Made by a program: the position numbers and the translations under genes. From Chloroflexota bacterium (lineage in GTDB: Bacteria; Chloroflexota; Anaerolineae; B4-G1), in NCBI GenBank assembly GCA_030596915.1, contig JAUVSX010000274.1:1-5174 (forward strand): a stretch of DNA of 5,174 nucleotides. Direction: 5' to 3'. The stretch's first letter is position 1. Each line of letters begins with the position of its first letter. Of this stretch, positions 1 through 5,174 are shown piece by piece. The notes under the pieces are model-generated. The model was not told the origin of the DNA and searched no databases. It saw only the letters and a list, made by a program, of their open reading frames with translations.

Positions 1-1014
1 ACGATGATTTCTGAGAATGCCTCCATCGACACGGGGTCATTCAATGGCGGAGGCGGTCTGTTTGTCAGGTTCGGCACGGCCAACCTCTCTGGCGCCGAGA
101 TTGTCAGCAACACTTCACGCTGGAACGGTGGAGGCTTGCTCGTGATGCAAGGGCACTTGTCAATCGACGGTGGGAAGATCGCCGGAAATGCGGCCCACCT
201 TAGGGGAGGAGGGATCTACGGCGACACGGGGGCAAGTGTCATACAATCAGGGGCGACACTGGTGGCCGGTAACGTCGCGACTGGCACGGGCGCCTTCGAC
301 GGCGGCGGCGGTATGTGCGTCTGGGAAGGAAGTGCGACACTCGCTGGCGCGACGGTCAAGTCTAATGCGTCCCACGGTAACGGCGGGGGTGGCGGCATAC
401 ACGTTGCCGAAGGCGGCCGGCTGACAGCGACTGCGACGGCCGTCGTCAACAATGAGGCTACGTCTAGTCCGGGTGGTGGCGTCCTCAACAAGGGTCACAC
501 GACACTAATGAACTCGACAGTCTCGGCCAACGCTGCAGCGGCCGGCGCCGGCGGGCTGCACAACCTGAGCGGGGCTATGACGGTGACTTTCGCGACGATT
601 GTCGGCAACACCAGCGCCGACGTCGAACCGGGGGACGGGCTTTACGTGGTGGATGGCAGCCTGGCGCTTCTCAACACGATCATCGCTGACAATGGCTTGA
701 CAAGCTGCATGGCGGTCACCGGTACGCTCATATCACTGGGTTACAATCTCGACGATGGCACGAGCTGCGACTTGCGCGCCACGGGCGACGTCACCGATAC
801 AGACCCGCTCCTCGGGCCTCTGATGATGGAGCATGAGACGTGGGTCCACCCACTGTCGGAGAACAGCCCGGCGGTAGACACGGGGACGTGTGTATCGGGC
901 ATTGGCGTGGACCAGAGAGGGGCAAGGCGACCTCACCGCGCCGATTGTGACATCGGTGCCTATGAGTTGGAGGGTCCGAGCGTGTATCTGCCGCTCGCAA
1001 TCCGGACACCGTAG
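1..1014 (+). CDS. Secreted right-handed beta-helix protein, choice-of-anchor-Q-like C-terminus (5' partial)
   Basis: The frame is open to the left edge, and the ATG at 4 has no room for a ribosome binding site, so the true start and any signal peptide probably lie upstream. Numbered from that ATG, 336 residues are visible. Glycine-rich rungs recur about every 24-33 residues: GGGGLF at 17, GGGLL 42, GGGIY 68, GGGGMC 100, GGGGGIH 127, GGGVLN 157, GAGGLHN 182. Between them lie segments such as AEIVSN, KIAGN and ATVKSN. This is the pattern of parallel beta-helix proteins related to polymorphic outer membrane/pectate-lyase-like repeats. The tail matches the choice-of-anchor Q style: NSPAVDTG at 287, DQRGARRP at 303, CDIGAYE at 315. 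The last residues, VYLPLAIR, resemble the C-terminal signature of many Chloroflexota secreted proteins. Four cysteines (236, 255, 296, 315) could form disulfides, fitting an extracellular location. The likely role is a surface or adhesive protein; no catalytic site is recognisable. Fold confidence is high, function unknown. Confidence 0.85.
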   Translation, partial: TMISENASIDTGSFNGGGGLFVRFGTANLSGAEIVSNTSRWNGGGLLVMQGHLSIDGGKIAGNAAHLRGGGIYGDTGASVIQSGATLVAGNVATGTGAFDGGGGMCVWEGSATLAGATVKSNASHGNGGGGGIHVAEGGRLTATATAVVNNEATSSPGGGVLNKGHTTLMNSTVSANAAAAGAGGLHNLSGAMTVTFATIVGNTSADVEPGDGLYVVDGSLALLNTIIADNGLTSCMAVTGTLISLGYNLDDGTSCDLRATGDVTDTDPLLGPLMMEHETWVHPLSENSPAVDTGTCVSGIGVDQRGARRPHRADCDIGAYELEGPSVYLPLAIRTP

Positions 1015-1035
1015 CTGCAACGGGGAAGGTACAGA

Positions 1036-2019
1036 ATGGCCAACATCGACACCAGCGTAACGTATGCCGGCCCGCGAGCCGATTTCGCTTCACTTACCGG
1101 CAGCCCGTTCTGGGGCCTCAGCATCGACGAGGTCGTCAGTAGGATCAAGCGGCGGGGCTGGACGCACAACTCGGGTGCAAGGATCCTTACACCCTACGGA
1201 ATGGGCCCTCTCGTGCATCACTTCACGACGCCGTCGGGCCGTGACGTTATCTGGATCCCCGCCTACGGTGTGATCGAGGGCGAGAAGATGTTTGGCCCGG
1301 TGCAAATCCACAAGGCGTACTGGCTCCTGTGGCAAGCCGGCGTGCGCGTGCTGCTCATTGGGGGCACCAGTGGCACAAACGACTGGCGGGATCCGGCCGG
1401 CGAGGCGACGGTGCGCCCCGGCGATTTCATCGTGCCGTGGAGCTTCTATCCAGACAGGGATATGCCCGGGACGCTCCCCGGCACCGAGATGGCGACAGGC
1501 TATCTGCCCAATTTTGCATTCCTCAAGGATCCTTTCTGCCTCACGCTGGGCCGGATTCTGGCTGACAAGGCGCGCGCTGAGCTGGCCCCCCACCCCTTCC
1601 CCAGGGTGCACGAGCCGTCCCAGGTGAAAGTCTCGCTCCGCAATCCCTACCTCGGCACCTTCGAGACGGAGTTCGAGACGGCCGTCTGGCGGACGACGAC
1701 CAGACTGGTATCGGAGGACGAGGCATTCCCGCACGTCATGATCCACGGCGACTGCATCTCGCCTGTGCTCGCTCGCCGGATGGGCATCCACCTGGGCTAC
1801 TATCACATCGCCGTCAACTGGGTCGAGGGACACCCTGCGACCCAGGAGGCGATCACAGACACCCTCGACCGGCTGTACCTCGACGTACTGCCCCAGGTCT
1901 GCCTGGAGATGGAACTCGACCTGCTGGCGACGCTCGATGTACCCGTAGATTGCACGTGCGCCGAGAATCTGGTCGAGCGTCCCGCCATCTACATGGAGGC
2001 GATTACACGGGCGCGGTAG
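1036..2019 (+). CDS. Purine nucleoside / methylthioadenosine phosphorylase-like protein
   Basis: The 327-residue protein resembles the PNP/MTAP (nucleoside phosphorylase family 2) fold, whose members split the N-glycosidic bond of purine nucleosides or 5'-methylthioadenosine with phosphate in the cytosol. Supporting blocks: VLLIGGTSGTNDW (105-117), at the place of the family's TTACGSLR-type loop; VRPGDFIVPWSFYPDR (126-141), matching the PGDIVIxDQFIDxT block; GTFETEFETAVWR (207-219), like the GPRFETRAE block; and VMIHGDCISPVLARRMGI (234-251), at the place of the MTTVPEAVLAREAGI block. Several signature residues differ: the M[ST]xxPE loop is HGDCISP. The substrate may therefore differ, or the protein may be a non-canonical relative. 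There is no signal peptide or membrane segment. Start: ATG 1036 with GGGGAAGGT (1022-1030) 5 nt upstream. It lies 21 nt after the beta-helix gene, close enough for co-transcription although the functions look unrelated. The superfamily call is fairly secure; the substrate is not. Confidence 0.75.
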   Translation: MANIDTSVTYAGPRADFASLTGSPFWGLSIDEVVSRIKRRGWTHNSGARILTPYGMGPLVHHFTTPSGRDVIWIPAYGVIEGEKMFGPVQIHKAYWLLWQAGVRVLLIGGTSGTNDWRDPAGEATVRPGDFIVPWSFYPDRDMPGTLPGTEMATGYLPNFAFLKDPFCLTLGRILADKARAELAPHPFPRVHEPSQVKVSLRNPYLGTFETEFETAVWRTTTRLVSEDEAFPHVMIHGDCISPVLARRMGIHLGYYHIAVNWVEGHPATQEAITDTLDRLYLDVLPQVCLEMELDLLATLDVPVDCTCAENLVERPAIYMEAITRAR

Positions 2020-2020
2020 C

Positions 2021-2218
2021 GAGCACGGCCTTGGCCCCGATACAGACCGTTGCCGGCGCAGACCCAGCCGCCTCTCTGTGGTCCCGCTGCTGCTGGTCGC
2101 ATCCAGGCGCCTCCAGCATCGTAGCGCTCTCGCAGAGGGACGGGACCGCCTCGCAGCACGTGGAGACTCCTACCAGGCGTACGTACCGCAGATACCCCCG
2201 TACTTCACGTTCCTCTGA
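2021..2218 (+). pseudogene. Possible remnant of an isoprenylcysteine carboxyl methyltransferase-like C-terminus
   Basis: The 214-base gap between the phosphorylase-like gene and the LOG gene has no intact gene. The + frame open from 2021 to a TGA at 2216-2218 encodes a hydrophobic stretch (LSVVPLLLVA), then AEGRDRLAARGDSYQAY and VPQIPPYF. This order (short membrane segment, E-x-R-x-L, G-x-x-Y-x-x-Y, then a P-x-F/Y end) is what I recall of the C-terminus of ICMT/PEMT-like bacterial membrane methyltransferases. No ATG is in frame within the gap; a GTG lies at 2078. The rest of such a protein would have to overlap the upstream gene, so a decayed or recombined fragment is likelier than a working gene. 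The match is short and from memory; chance resemblance in GC-rich DNA is a real alternative. Confidence 0.3.
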
Positions 2219-2233
2219 TACGGCAGCGAGAGT

Positions 2234-2824
2234 ATGAAACGAATCTGCGTCTATTGCGGCTCAAGCCCTGGCGCGAGGCCCGAATATGTGGAGGCGGCGA
2301 GCTGCCTTGGCACGGTGCTGGCGAACCGCGGCATCGGGCTTGTTTATGGGGGAGCGAGCGTCGGCGTGATGGGGGAGATTGCGCGGTCCGCCGTTGCTTC
2401 GGGGGGCAACGTCATCGGGGTTATGCCCCAGGCCTTGGCGGCGACCGAGGTAGCGTTCAAGGAGCTGGCCGATCTGCGCGTAGTTGATTCGATGCACGAG
2501 CGCAAGGCGCTAATGGTCAAGCTGTCCGACGGCTTCATCGCGCTGCCGGGTGGCCTCGGCACGCTGGAGGAGTTCTTCGAGGTGCTGACCTGGGCGCAGT
2601 TGGGGATGCACGCCAAGCCCTGTGGACTGCTGAATGTGAGCGATTACTTCGGCAGGCTGATGGCTTTTCTCGACCACGCGGTCGATGAGCAGTTCGTCCA
2701 GGCTGTGCACCGCTCGAGCGTGCTGGTGGATGAGAGCCCCGAGGGGCTGCTGGACCAGTTCGAAGCCTTTCAACCGGTACAGGCAGACAAGGCAGCGTGG
2801 GCGCTGAGGTTGAGCAGTCGCTAA
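2234..2824 (+). CDS. LOG family (TIGR00730) nucleotide phosphoribohydrolase
   Basis: At 196 residues this is full length for the LOG family, Rossmann-fold cytosolic enzymes that hydrolyse the N-glycosidic bond of nucleoside 5'-monophosphates, releasing the base (cytokinin or adenine) and ribose 5-phosphate. Visible motifs: ICVYCGSS at 4-11; LVYGGASVGVMG at 36-47, the nucleotide-binding glycine region; the MHERK motif at 87-91 with its conserved Arg90; and the signature PGGLGTLEE at 105-113 with catalytic Glu113. These follow the order of plant LOG and bacterial homologues such as Rv1205. Start: ATG 2234, preceded only by a weak GAGAG abutting the codon; MKRICVYCGSS begins exactly where family members begin, which supports this start despite the poor ribosome site. 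A phosphorylase-like gene that may also act on nucleosides lies 214 nt upstream. In bacteria the physiological substrate is often unclear; AMP or modified nucleotides are possible. Confidence 0.92.
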   Translation: MKRICVYCGSSPGARPEYVEAASCLGTVLANRGIGLVYGGASVGVMGEIARSAVASGGNVIGVMPQALAATEVAFKELADLRVVDSMHERKALMVKLSDGFIALPGGLGTLEEFFEVLTWAQLGMHAKPCGLLNVSDYFGRLMAFLDHAVDEQFVQAVHRSSVLVDESPEGLLDQFEAFQPVQADKAAWALRLSSR

Positions 2825-2825
2825 A

Positions 2826-2900
2826 GCCGGCGACTGTCCGCACCCTGCCCAGGTTCCCTCACACCGATGCCCACCAGACCGGACGCAAGGAGACGCCGGC
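2826..2900 (+). promoter_or_regulatory. Long-range inverted repeat enclosing the pentapeptide gene's ribosome binding site
   Basis: GCCGGCG (2826-2832) is the exact reverse complement of CGCCGGC (2894-2900), and just inside it GTCCG (2836-2840) is the reverse complement of CGGAC (2880-2884). The two pairs are nested, giving a two-part stem with a 39-nt apical loop. The unpaired right side of the internal loop (2885-2893) contains the Shine-Dalgarno, and the outer stem abuts the GTG start. The structure could modulate translation initiation. GC-rich DNA yields such pairs by chance, so a regulatory role is inference. Confidence 0.3.
2887..2892 (+). promoter_or_regulatory. Shine-Dalgarno AAGGAG fixing the GTG start at 2901
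   Basis: AAGGAG ends 8 nt before GTG 2901, optimal spacing. It selects GTG 2901 as the start of the pentapeptide-repeat protein. The translation from there keeps the five-residue periodicity starting at residue 6, which fits. Confidence 0.8.
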
Positions 2901-3506
2901 GTGCCCAATCTACTCTTCGGAGACGCACAGTTCGAGGACGAGGAGTTCCGGGACCTCGTGCTCGATCGCCAGGATGTCGGCTACACGGATTTCCGCGAGT
3001 GCACTTTCGTGCGCTGCTCACTCCGCGAGACGGTCCTCCGTGGCTGCCGACTCCTCGGCTGCACCTTCCGTGAGTGCGACCTGTCGCTCGCACAGGTACG
3101 GGATTGCTCACTCAGGAACACTCGCTTCGAGCACTCCAAGGTGATCGGCATCAACTGGGCTGCGGCAGCTTGGCCCAACGGCAAGCCGCTGTTCCCATCC
3201 GTCGACTTCGCCGACTGCGCGATCAGTTACTCTACCTTTATCGGCCTCAGGCTCAATGGCATCAGCATCGTCCGGTGTGTTGCCAGGGATGTAGACTTCA
3301 CCAATGCGGACCTGACAGGCGCGGACTGCCGGCACACTGATTTCGCCGACAGCCTGTTCTTCCACACGAACTTGACGGAGGCCGACTTTTCCGGCGCGAC
3401 GAACTACATCATCAGCGCGACGCTCAATACGTTGAAAGGGACGAAGTTCTCCTTCCCAGATGCTCTGGACTTGCTGCGGGCTCTCGACATCGTTCTGACG
3501 GACTAG
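2901..3506 (+). CDS. Pentapeptide-repeat protein, McbG/Qnr-like
   Basis: This 201-residue protein is almost wholly pentapeptide repeats, which fold as a right-handed quadrilateral beta-helix. Centre residues fall strictly every five positions from Phe6 to Val81 (F6, F11, F16, L21, V26, F31, F36, L41, L46, L51, F56, L61, V66, L71, F76, V81) and again from Phe103 to Phe163. Between lies a non-repeat insert with GINWAAAAWP at 83-92. The tail GATNY...TLNTLKGTKFSFPDA...LDIVL resembles the capping end of McbG/Qnr-type proteins. The two-block layout recalls McbG (microcin B17 immunity, about 187 aa) and Qnr (about 218 aa). Such proteins mimic B-DNA and protect or modulate DNA gyrase; that role here is inferred. 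Cysteine fills the i-2 position in six first-block coils (34, 39, 49, 54, 59, 69), a buried column. No bacteriocin or toxin gene is adjacent. Start GTG 2901 follows AAGGAG, 76 nt after the LOG gene, so it may be co-transcribed. Confidence 0.88.
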   Translation: MPNLLFGDAQFEDEEFRDLVLDRQDVGYTDFRECTFVRCSLRETVLRGCRLLGCTFRECDLSLAQVRDCSLRNTRFEHSKVIGINWAAAAWPNGKPLFPSVDFADCAISYSTFIGLRLNGISIVRCVARDVDFTNADLTGADCRHTDFADSLFFHTNLTEADFSGATNYIISATLNTLKGTKFSFPDALDLLRALDIVLTD

Positions 3507-3541
3507 GCGGAAGTCCCGCGACGGGCGGTTGCTCCCGATCG

Positions 3542-3575
3542 GACGCAGCACGCAATACAGACAGCGTCGTGCGTC
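3542..3575 (+). terminator. Imperfect stem-loop downstream of the pentapeptide gene
   Basis: Left arm GACGCAGCACGC (3542-3553) and right arm GCGTCGTGCGTC (3564-3575) pair at 10 of 12 positions around a 10-nt loop, with a 2-nt internal mismatch. It starts 36 nt after the stop codon at 3504-3506. No T-tract follows, so intrinsic termination is not assured; it could equally be an RNA-processing or mRNA-stabilising hairpin. Confidence 0.35.
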
Positions 3576-3644
3576 AAGCCGGTTTCTGCGTGACCCGCGC
3601 CTGGCGAGGATCTCATAGTGGCCCACGATCAGTTCAGGACGCCA

Positions 3645-3666
3645 ACGCCACGCTCGGACGTGGCGT
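3645..3666 (+). repeat. Perfect 8-bp inverted repeat with 6-nt loop
   Basis: ACGCCACG (3645-3652) and CGTGGCGT (3659-3666) are exact reverse complements around CTCGGA. The site lies about 145 nt before the hydrolase start. It could be a terminator hairpin without a U-run, or an operator-like palindrome bound by a dimeric regulator. The sequence alone does not decide. Confidence 0.4.
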
Positions 3667-3793
3667 GCCGGACGACGAGCCGGATCGCGACTGATACCCA
3701 ATCACACGTTGCCAGTGAGAGACGATAGCATCCCAAGCACGGATTTGCACGGCCAACCAACCAACGGCGCCATGGACCAACCCAACACCGAGT

Positions 3794-3801
3794 GGAGGAG
3801 G
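3794..3801 (+). promoter_or_regulatory. Strong Shine-Dalgarno GGAGGAGG deciding the start at 3811
   Basis: GGAGGAGG ends 9 nt before ATG 3811. Neither upstream in-frame alternative (TTG 3709, ATG 3772) has a comparable purine run at proper spacing, so 3811 is the preferred start. Confidence 0.75.
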
Positions 3802-3810
3802 ACTGCCTGG

Positions 3811-4782
3811 ATGACGCAAGGTCGGGAACCGGGTTTGCTTGATCGCGCCCAAGCCGTTGGAGGCTACCGGCCCATCGGGGAGCTACTGCCTTCGACCTGG
3901 TCGGAGGGCGCGGTATGTGCGAATGGCATCCGCCACCACACCTATCGCACGGGAGGGGCCAAACCCCCGCTCTTGCTGCTCCACGGATTCCTCGAAGGAG
4001 CGCTCTCGTGGCTGCGAACGGCGCGCGCTCTAGAGAGCGAATACGACGTGGTTATGGTGGACGCCCGAAGCCACGGGCTGTCCGAGCGCACGCCGGACCA
4101 CTTCTCGCAAGACCTGCTGACCGACGACGCGGTGGCCATTCTGAGGGCTATGAAATTGGCTCCGTGCAGAATGCTCGGCTTCTCACAGGGAGGCGCAACG
4201 GGCATCCACGTTGCCGCAGGCCATCCTGAGCTAGTTCACTCCCTCGTTGTTGCCGGTTGGGGCGAAGGGGGCGAGGTGCGGACTGACTTCACTCAGTCAG
4301 AGGGCTACCAGGCGTGGTACCGCGGCTACCTGTCGTGGCTCGAGGCGCTGAAGGCTCAGAGCCACGAGGAGCGGATGGTGTCAGCCCTCGAGCAGCTCCC
4401 GCCAGGCGCTCCCCTGCTGCCGGAGGACGAGTACGTCCCCTGGGTCGAGGACTGCGCGCGCCTCGACCTCGATCTCGTCAGACTGGGTGACAAGCTGTGG
4501 GCGGACGTGGGTCAGCGCGGAGCGGAGATGGTTGCCGACCTGCGTCAGGTGGCATGCCCCACGATGATCGTGAAGAGCGAGATGTTCCCGAGGCGCGACG
4601 CTCCACCCGGGATGCGCGAGGAACAGTCTGACCAGCCTAACGTGCGCATTGTTCGATTCACCAACACAGGCCATCTGATCCACCGGGAGCAGTTCGATCA
4701 CTTCATCGCCCTGGTGAGGGACTTTTTCAGCAAGGCGGGGAGGTTTGCTACTGCCGGCCCGCCTCAACCAGATTGGGCTTGA
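3811..4782 (+). CDS. Alpha/beta hydrolase fold protein
   Basis: From ATG 3811 the protein has 323 residues, usual for a single-domain alpha/beta hydrolase. Visible elements, numbered from this start: LLLLHGF at 54-60, with the HG oxyanion motif; the strand VVMVDARSHGLS at 80-91; the nucleophile elbow GFSQG with Ser125; and the C-terminal TGHLIHREQF with probable catalytic His288. The acid is expected after the strand CPTMIVKSEMF (249-259); Glu257 or nearby Asp263 are candidates, as the usual G-x-x-D is not obvious. A helical cap fills the span between the Ser strand and the acid strand (about 150-240), with aromatic and acidic residues. The substrate cannot be told: esterase, C-C hydrolase, lactonase or haloperoxidase-like relatives all share this layout. 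There is no signal peptide, so it is cytosolic. The frame is open back to TTG 3709 (357 aa), but the strong ribosome site favours 3811. An acetyltransferase-like gene follows after 14 nt. Confidence 0.88.
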   Translation: MTQGREPGLLDRAQAVGGYRPIGELLPSTWSEGAVCANGIRHHTYRTGGAKPPLLLLHGFLEGALSWLRTARALESEYDVVMVDARSHGLSERTPDHFSQDLLTDDAVAILRAMKLAPCRMLGFSQGGATGIHVAAGHPELVHSLVVAGWGEGGEVRTDFTQSEGYQAWYRGYLSWLEALKAQSHEERMVSALEQLPPGAPLLPEDEYVPWVEDCARLDLDLVRLGDKLWADVGQRGAEMVADLRQVACPTMIVKSEMFPRRDAPPGMREEQSDQPNVRIVRFTNTGHLIHREQFDHFIALVRDFFSKAGRFATAGPPQPDWA

Positions 4783-4784
4783 CT

Positions 4785-4790
4785 GGAGGT
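4785..4790 (+). promoter_or_regulatory. Shine-Dalgarno GGAGGT fixing the GTG start at 4797
   Basis: GGAGGT lies 6 nt before GTG 4797 but 18 nt before the in-frame ATG 4809, so the GTG is preferred. It begins 3 nt after the hydrolase stop (4780-4782), which suggests co-transcription and possibly translational coupling. Confidence 0.7.
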
Positions 4791-4796
4791 CGGCAA

Positions 4797-5174
4797 GTGA
4801 GCGGATCCATGATCAGAGTCCTGATACCTGGCGACGAAGCTGCGCTGGAGGCGTTTCTCCTGCCTCTCATCGAGACATCGATGTTCTTGATTGGCAACAG
4901 CCGCATCTCGGGCCTTGTCGACACGGGCAAGCCATACGAAGGCACGTACGCGGCCGTGTTCGAGGATGGGAAGATCACCGCTGTTGTCACGCACTACTGG
5001 AACAGAGCTCTCATCTTCCAGGCGCCGACGCACCTGCACCAGCTATGGCGAGCGGCCGCCCGCGCATCCCACCGCCTGCTCGGTGGGCTGATTGGCCCGG
5101 CCGCCCCGGTCTCCGCGGCCACCGACGCCCTCGGGGTTGGCGCTGCGCGCGCGCCGATGGCCGCGCCTGCGCGG
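4797..5174 (+). CDS. Probable GNAT-family N-acetyltransferase, N-terminal part (3' partial)
   Basis: An open frame runs from GTG 4797 through the right edge, giving 126 residues with no stop. It begins MSGSMIRVLIPGDEAALEAF, then a leucine-rich helix leading to SMFLIGNSRISGLVD (28-42), YEGTYAAVFEDGKITAV (47-63) and HYWNRALIFQAP (66-77). This series resembles the N-terminal region of a bacterial GNAT-type acetyltransferase group I recall with YWNGNLVLQAP at this place; members transfer an acetyl group from acetyl-CoA to an amine. The acetyl-CoA-binding motif (Q/RxxGxG/A) would lie downstream, outside the window, so the family call rests on the N-terminal half only. The final 30 residues are alanine/proline/glycine-rich and weakly informative. 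It sits 14 nt after the alpha/beta hydrolase gene, probably in the same operon. Confidence 0.65.
   Translation, partial: MSGSMIRVLIPGDEAALEAFLLPLIETSMFLIGNSRISGLVDTGKPYEGTYAAVFEDGKITAVVTHYWNRALIFQAPTHLHQLWRAAARASHRLLGGLIGPAAPVSAATDALGVGAARAPMAAPAR

Larger units (their letters stand above)
3507..3810. other. Intergenic region with inverted repeats, no gene recognised
   Basis: This 304-base gap separates the pentapeptide gene from the preferred start of the hydrolase. No frame gives a recognisable protein. It holds two inverted repeats (3542-3575 and 3645-3666), annotated separately. No convincing -35/-10 pair was found, although a promoter for the hydrolase-acetyltransferase pair would be expected here. 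The frame of the hydrolase stays open back to a TTG at 3709, but the sequence before 3811 does not look like conserved protein. Confidence 0.6.

Noticed and set aside
298..397. GGC/GGT-rich runs resembling a microsatellite
   Set aside because: They encode the glycine rungs of the beta-helix at irregular spacing, so protein repeat structure explains them.
1090..1833. Long open frame on the - strand (247 codons)
   Set aside because: It lies wholly antisense to the phosphorylase-like gene and its Arg/His/Ala-rich translation has no recognisable motif; typical of GC-rich shadow frames.
2179..2186. Palindrome GTACGTAC
   Set aside because: Simple alternating 8-mer without extension or a second copy nearby.
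1950..2237. Open frame on the + strand filling the 2020-2233 gap, overlapping ATGA with the LOG start
   Set aside because: Its 5' part overlaps the phosphorylase-like gene and the translation is Ser/Arg/Thr-rich with no motif; the neighbouring frame gives a more protein-like reading.
2510..2908. Open frame on the - strand (132 codons)
   Set aside because: Antisense to the conserved PGGLGT part of the LOG gene; no motif of its own.
2797..3144. Open frame on the + strand spanning the LOG-pentapeptide junction
   Set aside because: Ser/Arg-rich translation overlapping both real genes; no ribosome site or motif.
3515..3525. CCCG-CGA-CGGG hairpin just after the pentapeptide gene stop
   Set aside because: Only 4 bp of stem and no T-tract; expected often by chance in this composition.
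3108..3701. Open frame on the - strand (197 codons) covering part of the pentapeptide gene and the following gap
   Set aside because: Arg-rich translation with no family resemblance; more than half is antisense to a strongly supported gene.
4283..4300. 6-bp inverted repeat CTGACT/AGTCAG
   Set aside because: Inside the hydrolase coding sequence, short, with no regulatory context.

Overview
The window is GC-rich bacterial DNA carrying six protein-coding genes, all on the + strand. The first is cut by the left edge and the last by the right edge. The best lineage clue is the first gene: a secreted beta-helix protein ending in a choice-of-anchor-Q-like region followed by VYLPLAIR. Secreted proteins of Chloroflexota (Anaerolineae/Chloroflexia and relatives) often end in such a YLPL tail, so a chloroflexotal organism or metagenomic bin is the favoured source. 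This is inference from one motif. No rRNA, tRNA, CRISPR array, insertion sequence or phage gene was seen.

Layout: (1) 1-1014, C-terminal part of a glycine-rich right-handed beta-helix surface protein. (2) 1036-2019, a divergent purine nucleoside/MTA phosphorylase-like protein, 21 nt downstream. (3) 2020-2233, a gap with no intact gene, holding a short open stretch (about 2021-2218) whose translation resembles the C-terminal tail of an isoprenylcysteine carboxyl methyltransferase-like membrane protein; this may be a gene remnant. (4) 2234-2824, a LOG-family (TIGR00730) nucleotide phosphoribohydrolase. (5) 2901-3506, a McbG/Qnr-like pentapeptide-repeat protein starting at GTG behind a clear Shine-Dalgarno that lies inside a possible long-range stem. 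(6) 3507-3810, a non-coding gap with two inverted repeats. (7) 3811-4782, an alpha/beta hydrolase, whose Shine-Dalgarno argues for ATG 3811 over the longer TTG/ATG alternatives. (8) 4797-5174 and beyond, the N-terminal part of a probable GNAT-type acetyltransferase, 14 nt after the hydrolase and probably co-transcribed with it.

The genes do not form an obvious single pathway. The two nucleotide-related genes (phosphorylase-like and LOG) both act on N-glycosidic bonds and may share a role in nucleoside salvage or damaged-nucleotide clearance. The pentapeptide protein may protect DNA gyrase. The hydrolase and acetyltransferase may form a two-gene operon. I saw no convincing new multi-gene system. 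The points most worth a second look are the orphan McbG-like protein with its cysteine-lined helix and structured leader, the divergent phosphorylase active site, and the possible methyltransferase remnant.
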